Source: Flavobacterium tegetincola DSM 22377
GTDB lineage: Bacteria; Bacteroidota; Bacteroidia; Flavobacteriales; Flavobacteriaceae
NCBI RefSeq assembly: GCF_000425485.1
Contig: NZ_AUDN01000008.1
Coordinates: 232,566-296,565 of the forward strand
Length of the DNA stretch: 64,000 bases
Direction of reading: 5' to 3'
Made by a program: the position numbers and the translations under genes. The notes beneath the pieces are model-generated. The model was given only the letters and a program-made list of their open reading frames with translations, did no database searches and was not told the DNA's origin. Positions 1 through 8,632 of this stretch are shown in pieces. How positions within the stretch are numbered: the first letter of the stretch is position 1; each line of letters starts with the position of its first letter.

Positions 1-2396
1 TCGCGCAAGCGGTCGGTGATAATTGGGAAGCTAAACGGCGTTGGTTTTAAACATTCCTTTACTACTATTTTTTGTTTTGCAATTCGTTCCAAAGCCAATA
101 AAAGTCGACCTTCTTCGAGTTGGTGTTCAAACGTTTCGCTATAAGCTTGTTGTAATAACAAATTGTCCGGTTCGTAATCTTTAAACACTTCAAATAACAA
201 TTGGGTTCCGCTTTGCAAATGTTTTGTCTTCACCGCTTTTCCGGGCATTCCGGTAAAAACCAATCCGGCAATTACGGCAATGTCGCGAAATTTTCTTCGT
301 GCCATTTCGGTTGCATTTAAACTTTGTTGCAAATCTGCGTGAATGTAGGAAGTCGACAATAAATTATTATCTAATAAAACTTCTATGGAGAATTCTTGAT
401 CGGATAATAATTCAAAACCGTAATCGTTAAATGCTAACGAAAAAGTAATTGGCGATAACAAACTCATTCTATATGCCAAAACCGACGCCATTGCTTCATG
501 CACAAATCGCCCTTCAAAAGGATAAAAAACGGCATGATAACCTTCCCGAGTTTTAAAAGTTTCAATTAGAAATTCATCCGCATTTGGGATAATTGATTCT
601 TTTCTTTGTCTCTTAAAAATAACTTCCAATGCCTTTAATTCTACCGATAATTCTTCAGGTTGGTTTGCCAAATGAATTTCTTGACGCAGCAATTCACTCA
701 TTTGTGCCGAAAAGGACATCCGACCTCCGGACCAACTTACTACTTTTGATTTACTTCCAGCAGGCGCTTTTTGGACCAACACTTGCATGTTTTTGATGGC
801 AAAAAGTTGCAGTCTTTTTCCACCGAAAATAAAGGTGTCGCCCGGTTGCAATCGCGAAGCAAATGATTCTTCAATCGAACCTATATAACCTCCGCTCAAA
901 AATTTTACACTCATTGAAGCATCGCCAACTATGGTTCCAATCTGCATTCGATGGTGCATTGCTGTTCGCCTGCTTCTAATGATCATCAATCCATCTTCGT
1001 CCAATTCAACTTTTTTGAATTCATCATACGCTTGTAAACTTTGACTTCCATAAACTAAAAAATTCAAAATCCATTGCCAATCTTCCCTTGTTATGTGTTG
1101 AAAACAAAACGTAGATTTTACTTCCTTATAAATTTCATCAGGATAAAATCCATCCGAAACCGCCAAAGTATTTAGATATTGAATCAACACATCATAACTG
1201 TTCAAATACGGAACTCTATCTTCAACTAAACCTAATTTTACTGCTTTTCGTAATGCCGAAGCTTCGATTAATTCCATCGCATATGTTGCCAAGAAATACA
1301 CGCGACTTTCTTTTCCGGGTTGGTGTCCACTTCTTCCGGCACGTTGTAAAAATCGTGCAACTCCTTTCGGGCTTCCAACTTGCACAATAGATTCTACAGG
1401 TGCAAAGTCGACTCCTAAATCTAAACTTGACGTACAAACCACTACTTTTAATTCTTCATTTCGGATGGCATTTTCCACCCAATGGCGCGTTTCTCTACTA
1501 ATGCTTCCATGATGCATTGCCATTTCACCAGCAAATTCGGGATATTTTTCGAGTAAATTTTGGAACCACAACTCACAAGCCGAACGCACATTTGTAAAAA
1601 CTAACGTCGTTTTGCTACCGCGAATTATTTCTGCTACTTGATCTAATAAATGCAAACCCATGTGGCCGCGGTACGGATAGGTTTCCATTTTCTCGGGCAA
1701 TATGGATTCCACACGAATCTTTTTATTGATATTGGCACTTACCAAAACCGTTTCCGCTGGATTTTGATTGACGCCAAATAACACTTCCTGGGCTTGCGCC
1801 AAATTACCAATCGTTGCCGAAATACCCCAAACTTGCAACTTGGGAACAATCGTTTTCAATCGCGAAAGCGCCAATTCCATTTGAACGCCTCTTTTGGTTC
1901 CCAATAATTCGTGCCATTCGTCAATTACAATGGCTTCGCAGTTTTTAAATATCTTTTCGTAACCTTTTGTAGCCAATAATAATTGCAAACTTTCGGGAGT
2001 CGTAATCAGTAAATCGGGCATTTTGGTTTTCTGCTTCGCTCGTTCGGAAGCCGAAGTATCTCCTGTTCGGATTCCGACAGTTAAAGGCAATTCTAGATCG
2101 AGAATCATCTTTTCTGCCGCTTGTTTGATTTCTATAGACAGTGCTCGCAATGGAGTAATCCAAATCGCTTTTAATCCTGGAGGTGCTTTTTCTTTGTAGT
2201 TTTTATTTTTTCGGATGTAATTTAATACAATTGGAATCCAAAGTGCAAATGTTTTTCCACTTCCTGTTGGCGCGTGAAGTAAACCGTTTTTCCCTTGCAA
2301 AAAAGCCTTCCATGTTTCTAATTGAAATGGGAATGGGTTCCAATTTTGGCGTTGAAAAAAAGATTTTCCAATATCGATTAGTACTTTTTGTGTCAT
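1..2396 (-). CDS. Ligase-associated DEXH-box DNA helicase (partial, C-terminus off window)
   Basis: The minus-strand frame is open from the ATG at 2396 to the window edge, giving about 798 codons without a stop. Residues 42-49 read APTGSGKT (Walker A) and residues 159-162 read DEWH (motif II, a DEXH box). The order of helicase motifs and the long C-terminal region fit the Lhr-like family that sits beside bacterial ATP-dependent ligases. It presumably unwinds or remodels DNA ends for the ligase and exonuclease encoded just upstream. The ligase stop codon directly abuts this ATG, so translation is probably coupled. The C-terminal end and any following metallophosphoesterase, the usual fourth member, lie outside the window. 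Confidence 0.92.
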   Translation of the reverse strand, partial: MTQKVLIDIGKSFFQRQNWNPFPFQLETWKAFLQGKNGLLHAPTGSGKTFALWIPIVLNYIRKNKNYKEKAPPGLKAIWITPLRALSIEIKQAAEKMILDLELPLTVGIRTGDTSASERAKQKTKMPDLLITTPESLQLLLATKGYEKIFKNCEAIVIDEWHELLGTKRGVQMELALSRLKTIVPKLQVWGISATIGNLAQAQEVLFGVNQNPAETVLVSANINKKIRVESILPEKMETYPYRGHMGLHLLDQVAEIIRGSKTTLVFTNVRSACELWFQNLLEKYPEFAGEMAMHHGSISRETRHWVENAIRNEELKVVVCTSSLDLGVDFAPVESIVQVGSPKGVARFLQRAGRSGHQPGKESRVYFLATYAMELIEASALRKAVKLGLVEDRVPYLNSYDVLIQYLNTLAVSDGFYPDEIYKEVKSTFCFQHITREDWQWILNFLVYGSQSLQAYDEFKKVELDEDGLMIIRSRRTAMHHRMQIGTIVGDASMSVKFLSGGYIGSIEESFASRLQPGDTFIFGGKRLQLFAIKNMQVLVQKAPAGSKSKVVSWSGGRMSFSAQMSELLRQEIHLANQPEELSVELKALEVIFKRQRKESIIPNADEFLIETFKTREGYHAVFYPFEGRFVHEAMASVLAYRMSLLSPITFSLAFNDYGFELLSDQEFSIEVLLDNNLLSTSYIHADLQQSLNATEMARRKFRDIAVIAGLVFTGMPGKAVKTKHLQSGTQLLFEVFKDYEPDNLLLQQAYSETFEHQLEEGRLLLALERIAKQKIVVKECLKPTPFSFPIITDRLR

Positions 2397-4016
2397 TTAA
2401 TCCTCATTTTCATTACCAACAATCATACTTTTCAAATCTTCAATAGAATTTGCTTCATCGATTTTTTTATCTATTCGCCAACGCAAAATTCTTGGAAACC
2501 GTGTAGCAATGCCACTTTTGTGCCGTTTGGAAAGTGCAATACCTTCAAAACCAATTTCAAAAACCAATTGTGGCGTCACGCTTCGCACCGGACCAAAACG
2601 TTCTAGAGTATTCTTTTTTATGAAATCATCTACTTTTCTGAATTCGGCATCAGTAAGTCCGGAATAGGCTTTGGCAAAAGTTACTAATTCGCGGGTTCCA
2701 TCTTCCTGATTTTGCCATAAGGCAAAGGTATAATCCGTAAATAAATTGGACCTTCGGCCGTGACCTCGCATGGCATAAGTTAAAACCGCATCAATGGTTA
2801 ATGGTGCGATTTTCCATTTCCACCAATCTCCCTTTTTTCGTCCAACGAGATAAGGCGAATCATTTTTCTTTAACATCAAGCCTTCGCTTTTCATTTCTCG
2901 GGAACGGGATCGCTCTTCGGTTAATTCTTCCCAAGTAGCGAACTGCACTCGTTCTGAAAGTCGGATTGGCAATCCTTTATCTTTAATTTCTTGAAATAAT
3001 TGTTCTAAAATTTCTCGTCTTTCTTGATAAGCCGTTTCCCTAATATCCTTGTTTTGCCATTCTAAAATATCATAAACTTTTAGAATCACAGGCGTTTTTT
3101 TCAACAAAGCTGCACTTACCGTTTTCCGACCAATTCGGGTTTGCAAATCATTGAACGTTCCGATATCGTCGTTTGGAAAAGGCAAAATCTCTGCATCTAA
3201 AACCGTTCCGTCGGGAATTGCATTTACGAAGGCGCCAAATTCGGGATATTTATCGGTCACTAATTCCTCTCCCCTACTCCATACAAAAATCTGTCCGTCG
3301 CGAATAATGGTTTGTGAACGAATGCCGTCCCATTTGTGTTCGGCACTCCAATCGCTTGGGTTTCCCAATGCTGCGATATCCATTTCTAACGGATACGCCA
3401 AATAAAATGGATACGGTTTTGAAATGAAATCACTGCTTTTTTCGTCTAAAATTAATTCCTGAAAGCTGATTGTTGACGGTTCCCAGTTGCCCATTAATTT
3501 GTAAGCCAATACATCTTCGTCAAGGTTTTCGGCTTTCGCCAAAGCACGAGTCATTAATTTTTGACTGACGCCAATTCGGAAACTACCGGTAATTAATTTG
3601 GTAAAGACAAAACGTTCGTAATAATTTAAAGCCAACCAATTTTCGTGCAAATAGGCTTTCTTTTCTTCTTCTGATTTCTTTTTTAGTGCAATGATTTCTT
3701 CGAGGAAAGTCGTCAAACTTTTATCAGTACTATTATCTGTGGTGGGAATTATCAAACCAATCGTTTCCGCTAAATCGCCAACAATGTGGTAACTTTCTTC
3801 AAAAAGCCACATCGGTATATTTGCTAATTCATTTGCCCAAAGGCGTAAAAGTGTTGTATTAACAGGTCTTGGTGGCCGACGATGCGACAGTAAAGCAATC
3901 GTCCAAACTTTATCAGTTGGTGGAGCTTGTCGGAAATAATCCGTCAAAGCTTCCACCTTTAGATTGGTTTTATTAGTGCTATCGAGGATTCGAATAAGAT
4001 TGGCAAAACTTTTCAT
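2397..4016 (-). CDS. ATP-dependent DNA ligase (ligase-associated repair set)
   Basis: This 539-residue protein carries the ligase active-site motif KWDG, with the adenylated lysine at residue 228. An N-terminal ligase domain precedes it (about 1-200), and the nucleotidyltransferase and OB domains follow. It seals DNA nicks using ATP; in this family it acts in a DNA-damage response separate from the NAD-dependent replicative ligase. Its ATG overlaps the stop of the exonuclease gene by one base (TAATG), and its own stop abuts the helicase start, so the three genes form one coupled operon. The length is typical of the single-polypeptide bacterial ligases of this cluster. Confidence 0.95.
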   Translation of the reverse strand: MKSFANLIRILDSTNKTNLKVEALTDYFRQAPPTDKVWTIALLSHRRPPRPVNTTLLRLWANELANIPMWLFEESYHIVGDLAETIGLIIPTTDNSTDKSLTTFLEEIIALKKKSEEEKKAYLHENWLALNYYERFVFTKLITGSFRIGVSQKLMTRALAKAENLDEDVLAYKLMGNWEPSTISFQELILDEKSSDFISKPYPFYLAYPLEMDIAALGNPSDWSAEHKWDGIRSQTIIRDGQIFVWSRGEELVTDKYPEFGAFVNAIPDGTVLDAEILPFPNDDIGTFNDLQTRIGRKTVSAALLKKTPVILKVYDILEWQNKDIRETAYQERREILEQLFQEIKDKGLPIRLSERVQFATWEELTEERSRSREMKSEGLMLKKNDSPYLVGRKKGDWWKWKIAPLTIDAVLTYAMRGHGRRSNLFTDYTFALWQNQEDGTRELVTFAKAYSGLTDAEFRKVDDFIKKNTLERFGPVRSVTPQLVFEIGFEGIALSKRHKSGIATRFPRILRWRIDKKIDEANSIEDLKSMIVGNENED

Positions 4017-5086
4017 TACGTAAGCAGGTTTTTGACTTTTAATACTTCAGGCTGTGCTTCTTCACTTTCCATTTCACCTTCTCCTTTACCGCTAATTTCT
4101 CCCGCTTCCCCTTCGTATTGGGTCTTTGCAGTTCGGGCATCGTACCCTAATTCACGCAAGTACTTTGAAAACAAATCGCTGTAACCGTGGGTAGCAATCA
4201 CTTTTTCGGCACCTGTTGCAGTAATACTTTCTAGCAAACCTTGCCAGTCGCAATGGTCGCTTAACACAAAACCTTTATCGACAGCGCGACGTCTTCTCGC
4301 TCCACGAAACGCCATCCATCCACTTGCTGAACCGGTCACATAAGGCGTCATTTTCCGAATCCAAGTACTTCCGTGAGCACTTGGCGGAGCCAAAACGATG
4401 TTTCCTAGTAGTTCTTCTTTCTTGGTTTCCCGAGTAATTAAAGTAGTTTCAGGAAAATCGACTTGAGCACGAAGCACTTGCGTCATATTTTCGATGGCGC
4501 CATGGGTATATATTTTTCCTATGTTTGGGTCTAGAAATTTGAGTAGGCGTTGTGCTTTTCCTAGAGAATAGCCAAACAGTACCGATGTTTTGCCTTCTGC
4601 TTTGTTTTCAGCCCACCATTCATTGACATCATTCATTACTTGGGATTGAGGCAACCATTTAAAAACAGGTAATCCAAAGGTACATTCGGTTATAAACGTG
4701 TGGCATTTTACGACTTCATAAGGAACCGAAATACCATCATCTTCTGTTTTATAATCGCCCGTAAAAACCCAAACTTCACCTTTGTGTTCCACCCGAATTT
4801 GAGCCGAACCAATAATATGTCCCGCAGGATGAAAAGAGAATTTTACATTATTAATTATGAAGGTTTCATTCCATTCTTTCCCAATAACGTTGGTCACTCC
4901 GAGTCGGTGTTTGATGATGGGAACATTACTAGAATGCGTAATATAACGTTCGTTTCCCCATCGCGAATGGTCGGCATGACCGTGGGTGATGAGGGCGTTC
5001 TTCACCGGTTTCCAAGGGTCGAGATATACGTCGGCTTGGGAACAGTAGATGCCTTTGTCGTTAAATTCAAGTAAGGGTGATGCCAT
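4016..5086 (-). CDS. Ligase-associated MBL-fold / beta-CASP DNA exonuclease
   Basis: The protein has 356 residues from the ATG at 5086. An in-frame ATG further upstream (5182) would add 32 residues with no family resemblance, so the internal start is preferred. Residues 34-40 read THGHADH, the HxHxDH metal-binding motif of metallo-beta-lactamase nucleases. Further ligands are probably His90 (in HPAGH) and Asp111 (in TGDYKT). The family resembles SNM1/Pso2-type DNA end-processing exonucleases. It is the first gene of the operon, before ligase and helicase, consistent with cleaning DNA ends before sealing. The C-terminal 30 residues are Glu-rich and may be unstructured. Confidence 0.92.
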   Translation of the reverse strand: MASPLLEFNDKGIYCSQADVYLDPWKPVKNALITHGHADHSRWGNERYITHSSNVPIIKHRLGVTNVIGKEWNETFIINNVKFSFHPAGHIIGSAQIRVEHKGEVWVFTGDYKTEDDGISVPYEVVKCHTFITECTFGLPVFKWLPQSQVMNDVNEWWAENKAEGKTSVLFGYSLGKAQRLLKFLDPNIGKIYTHGAIENMTQVLRAQVDFPETTLITRETKKEELLGNIVLAPPSAHGSTWIRKMTPYVTGSASGWMAFRGARRRRAVDKGFVLSDHCDWQGLLESITATGAEKVIATHGYSDLFSKYLRELGYDARTAKTQYEGEAGEISGKGEGEMESEEAQPEVLKVKNLLT

Positions 5087-5418
5087 GGTTATTTTATTTT
5101 CTCTGTCAGCTATTTTCTTAAAGTCACAACTTTTATTATAATGGTAAAAAATAATACAAATGTGATTTTTACGAAATTGCACATTTTATCCTTAACTTTT
5201 TACTGTATTTCAGGACTTATACATTCGTTTTCGCACTGTAGTAAATTTAAGGAATATCGGAAGTCAAAAATTACAACTTCTCTAAACATAAGTTGTAAAA
5301 TTTCGCATTTTAAAAATTCAGAACATAAAGTAAATTATAGAAATTAAACCAAGAAAGTTGTAATCTAGGATAATACGCAAATGTTATATCTTTATAACAA
5401 ACAAAAAAATTGCAAAAT
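5087..5418. other. Divergent intergenic region between exonuclease operon and DUF937 gene
   Basis: This AT-rich stretch of about 330 bases must hold the promoters of both diverging units. A sequence resembling a Bacteroidota -7 box (TATCTTTA) lies about 30 bases before the DUF937 start. No gene, repeat or clear operator was recognised. Confidence 0.4.
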
Positions 5419-6075
5419 ATGAGTTTAATAGATTTAATTACAGGAACTACCGGCAATAAAGTAGCTGAAGATGCTGAAAACAAATTCGGAATAAGTAAAG
5501 GACAAATGATTGGATTGGCAGCCGTTGCGGTACCACTCATTATTATGTATTTAAAGAACAAGTCAGAAAATACTGAGGAAGCAGCGTCTTTAAATAAGGC
5601 TTTGGAAAAAGACCATAATGGTAGTATTCTGAATAATCCATCGGAAGCTATGGACAAAGAATCAGAAGGGAATTCAATTTTAGATCATATTTTTGGCGAT
5701 AAGAAAACAGAAGTAGAAACCTCGCTTTCAAATAAAACAGGAATTTCAATGAGTACCATCGGACCATTATTGGCAACACTTGCTCCAATTATCATGGGAT
5801 ATATTGGCAAAGAAAAACAAGATTCGGGCGTTTCTAGTGGCGGTGGACTATCGGACTTGCTTGGTGGGATTTTAGGAAAAGCATCTACTGAAGCAAAGGG
5901 CGAACCGAGTAATCCTTTGAATGAAATTTTAGGCGGTTTGCTGGGTGGTGGAACTACTGCATCAGGCGGAAATCCGCTGAACGACTTGCTTGGTGGTTTA
6001 CTGGGTGGAAATACTTCAAAAAAGTCAGAAGAAGGTGGATTGGGTGGACTACTAGGAGGGATTTTTGGAAAATAA
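5419..6075 (+). CDS. DUF937 domain-containing protein
   Basis: The ATG at 5419 gives 218 residues; a TTG three codons upstream is less likely. The N-terminal part (SLIDLITGTTG followed by a KFGIS-type helix) and a second similar half near residues 95-130 (LSNKTGISMSTIGPLLATLAPIIMGYIG) match the DUF937 family, which has a YidB-like fold of unknown function. The C-terminal third is rich in Gly-Leu repeats of the type LGGLLGG, recurring about six times, so it is probably flexible or self-associating. There is no signal peptide, and the hydrophobic segments are amphipathic rather than clear membrane spans. The gene is monocistronic and is followed by a terminator-like hairpin. Confidence 0.85.
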   Translation: MSLIDLITGTTGNKVAEDAENKFGISKGQMIGLAAVAVPLIIMYLKNKSENTEEAASLNKALEKDHNGSILNNPSEAMDKESEGNSILDHIFGDKKTEVETSLSNKTGISMSTIGPLLATLAPIIMGYIGKEKQDSGVSSGGGLSDLLGGILGKASTEAKGEPSNPLNEILGGLLGGGTTASGGNPLNDLLGGLLGGNTSKKSEEGGLGGLLGGIFGK

Positions 6076-6093
6076 AATTTTTCATTACATTTA

Positions 6094-6122
6094 GACCGTT
6101 TCAAATATGAAGCGGTTTTTTA
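6094..6122 (+). terminator. Rho-independent terminator after DUF937 gene
   Basis: The stem ACCGTTTC / GAAGCGGT (one G-T pair) is followed by a run of T, 18 bases past the DUF937 stop codon. Confidence 0.6.
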
Positions 6123-6221
6123 TTGAACTTTAATGGTGATTCTCTCACTTTCTACAGCTTTTGCACATCATTAAATTTCACCTTTGACGCAGACGAACTT
6201 TAAACATCAAAAATTACATTT

Positions 6222-6365
6222 ATGAAAACTATTTTATTAGCAGCACTTTTGATTATTGCAATTGTCATGATTGTTATGGGTATTAATGCAAAAATGGCTC
6301 CTCCAGCACTAACTGGTGCAGGTTTTATTGTTATTGCCGTATTATTGTATCAGAAGAAAAATTGA
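6222..6365 (+). CDS. Small membrane protein (47 aa), unknown function
   Basis: A short open frame begins ATG AAA ACT and ends TGA at 6363-6365. The 47-residue product is almost entirely hydrophobic, with two predicted membrane segments (about residues 4-20 and 30-43) separated by NAKMAPPALTG, and it ends in a basic tail (QKKN). The composition is protein-like and the position after a terminator suggests an independent gene. No family was recognised. Confidence 0.55.
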   Translation: MKTILLAALLIIAIVMIVMGINAKMAPPALTGAGFIVIAVLLYQKKN

Positions 6366-6528
6366 ACTTGATTCGCAATTTAGGACAGCCGTGTCGTTTG
6401 TTATCTTAATTTCACATCTTTCATTGTGCTTTTCAAAGTAGCATTAGATAAAAGTAGTATCAGTAAGAAGACCATTTTCATCAATCTGCTATAAGTAAAG
6501 CCGCGTGGAAATAATTAATTAGAAAAGT

Positions 6529-6876
6529 TTATCTCCTAGCCATCAATTTTAGATAGAACTTTTCTTTTTCTAAATCAGTTGAAGCATTTTCAAATTCATC
6601 CACTAATCCAAAATGAAACAATCGTTCATTCATGGTCATTCCGCCTATACTATCAATTGTAACTCTTTTGAATTCGGACCATAAACTGTAAATCTGTAAG
6701 TAATCAAAATTGTTTTCCAACCAGATATTCCCAAGGTACTTTTCGAACGAATTTTCTAATGCTTCACTATTCATTTCGTTTGTTTTCCAGCTTTGCAGCG
6801 TATCCGCCACTTCCTGTACCACCTTATCGGGAGCAATTTTTCTGATGTGCAAAATTAATTTGTCAATGGTCATCAA
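6529..6876 (-). CDS. Hypothetical cytosolic protein (115 aa)
   Basis: A 115-residue product starts MMTIDKLIL; the second Met at 6873 is an equally possible start. It is soluble, predicted mainly helical, with no signal peptide or membrane span and no catalytic motif that I recognise. A central motif GGMTMNERLFHFGL followed by an acidic helix resembles small uncharacterised flavobacterial proteins. It lies alone between convergent and divergent neighbours and has normal amino acid composition, so it is probably a real gene. Confidence 0.6.
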   Translation of the reverse strand: MMTIDKLILHIRKIAPDKVVQEVADTLQSWKTNEMNSEALENSFEKYLGNIWLENNFDYLQIYSLWSEFKRVTIDSIGGMTMNERLFHFGLVDEFENASTDLEKEKFYLKLMARR

Positions 6877-7009
6877 TGATGGAAGTTGTATTAACCAAAT
6901 AAATTTTAAATAATCATTTCATTTCCTACAGGTGCTACTTCCGCATTTACAAATGATAGTGATGTTTATTCCAAAACGAAATATTTGATGTTGGATTAAA
7001 AAGCGTTTA

Positions 7010-8062
7010 TTATTTCCCGTTCATTAAAAGCTCGTACTTCTTTTGCTTTTCCTGCCACCTTTTGGCTGCATATTGTTGCATATCTTCCACGCGGTCTTTT
7101 TCATCAACAATTTCAAAACCAAGAAGTGATTCTATAATATCTTCAAGTGTAGTTATACCGTCCATTCCACCGTATTCGTCTACAATTAACGATATGTGCT
7201 CTTTCTTGATAAGCATTTCTTCCCATGCATCAAATAAAGTCATGTTTTCTGGAAAGTGAATGATCTCTCTCTTGATGTCTTTTAATTGCAAATTAAATTG
7301 ATCCTCCGCTAATTTTTCAAATACAAGTTCTCTAAAAATATACCCTGTAATGTTGTCTTTATTGTCTTTAAAAATCGGTATTCTTGAGAAATGTAAAAAT
7401 TCTTTGTTCTTCAAAAATTCTTCTAAAGTCATTTCCTCACTCACCGTTACCACCACAATTCGTGGCGTCATAACCTCTTTAATTTTCAAGGTTTTTAGCT
7501 TGATCAAGTTTTGAATGATTTTATTCTCTTTATCAGCAAAAATACCTTCCTGCATTCCAATACTTGCCAAAGCAGAAATTTCTTCTCTACTTGTAGTTAA
7601 TTCTGCTTTGCTTCTGGATAGCAATTTGGTCAAAATTGACGCACCCCAAACAATTGGATACGTTATAAAAATCATGATTCTTATAATTTTAGCAGATATG
7701 CTTATCAACTCTTTACTGTAATTTGCCCCTAACGTTTTTGGGATAATTTCGGTCAATACTAAAATCAAAACGGTTAACACTGCAGAGACAATTCCAAAAG
7801 ACGCTTCGCCAAATACTTTAATTGCTTCGGCTCCTACACCTGCAGCACCCACTGTATGCGCTATCGTATTTAAAGATAATATAGCAGAAAGAGGCTTGTC
7901 TACATCTCCTTTTAACTTCAGCATAGTTTCAGAACTTTTGTCACCGTTTTCAACTCTTGATTTCAAATAAGAAACGGGAGTAGACAGCAATACCGCCTCC
8001 ATAATAGAGCACACAAAAGATATAATTAGTGCGGTAAAAAGATAAATAAGTAAAAGTGTCAT
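7010..8062 (-). CDS. CNNM transmembrane (DUF21) plus CBS-pair protein
   Basis: The 350-residue protein has an N-terminal DUF21/CNNM membrane domain with hydrophobic segments near residues 3-25, 60-80, 85-105 and 125-150. The conserved motif LTEIIPKTLGANYS lies between spans. A cytosolic CBS pair follows (about 195-320), including MTPRIVVVTV and the second-repeat motif VDEYGGMDGITTLEDIIESLLG. The family (CorC, YtfL, hemolysin C-like) is linked to Mg2+ or other divalent cation transport or efflux. The C-terminal CorC_HlyC domain often present is missing; the protein ends shortly after the CBS pair. It is monocistronic on the minus strand. Confidence 0.9.
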   Translation of the reverse strand: MTLLLIYLFTALIISFVCSIMEAVLLSTPVSYLKSRVENGDKSSETMLKLKGDVDKPLSAILSLNTIAHTVGAAGVGAEAIKVFGEASFGIVSAVLTVLILVLTEIIPKTLGANYSKELISISAKIIRIMIFITYPIVWGASILTKLLSRSKAELTTSREEISALASIGMQEGIFADKENKIIQNLIKLKTLKIKEVMTPRIVVVTVSEEMTLEEFLKNKEFLHFSRIPIFKDNKDNITGYIFRELVFEKLAEDQFNLQLKDIKREIIHFPENMTLFDAWEEMLIKKEHISLIVDEYGGMDGITTLEDIIESLLGFEIVDEKDRVEDMQQYAAKRWQEKQKKYELLMNGK

Positions 8063-8632
8063 ACTGGTTTTAAGTGAATAATTTAATTTCTAAGTTCTTG
8101 TTTTTGTTTTCTTTATAGCTTTGTTTACAAAAATAGTTGAATCTAAAAGATGCTATAAAGATGTGAAACTTACAGCCGCAAAGATAGAACTAAAATTAAA
8201 AGATTTAATAGGATTTTTTTTAGAAGTTGCAATTGCCATGCTCCACCTGTAGTGTAAAGGTTTTTCAATAATAAATGTGGAAATGAGTTGAGGTCTAGAA
8301 ATTTATTGCACCGGAATTTTATACTTTAGTACCTGCACCACTTCAATGCATCCTAATGTTTTCAAATGAAAACTGCTTTAAATGCTATTTACACCACATC
8401 TTTTAGAGTACAAATTCCTTCTAACTGACGCATCAGTTTTGCATTGTTGTACGTTCTAGATTCAGATGGATAGTGGAATCGATCATCCTGTTAGAAAACT
8501 CTTTCTTAGCACAAGTTTTGGCAAAATACTCCTAATGGTAAGAAGTATTTCGCAGCTGCAATCTCAGATATTGCTCCTTAATGTACTAGAAATCGAAATT
8601 GCTTCTTCCTATTAAACATATCCTAGTTCCGC
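8063..8632. other. Long intergenic region with possible decayed coding remnant
   Basis: This gap of 570 bases contains no intact gene. The minus strand from 8560 to 8389 reads like protein if one frameshift is allowed: first a frame giving EYFAKTCAKKEFSNRMIDST, then from 8475 a frame giving SESRTYNNAKLMRQLEGIC and ending in a stop at 8389. Composition and codon use look coding, but I do not recognise the family. The rest shows nothing I can support. Confidence 0.3.

Noticed and set aside
5685..6104. Minus-strand 139-codon frame rich in Pro and Ser opposite the DUF937 gene
   Set aside because: It mirrors the Gly-Leu repeats of the real gene on the other strand and lacks protein-like composition.
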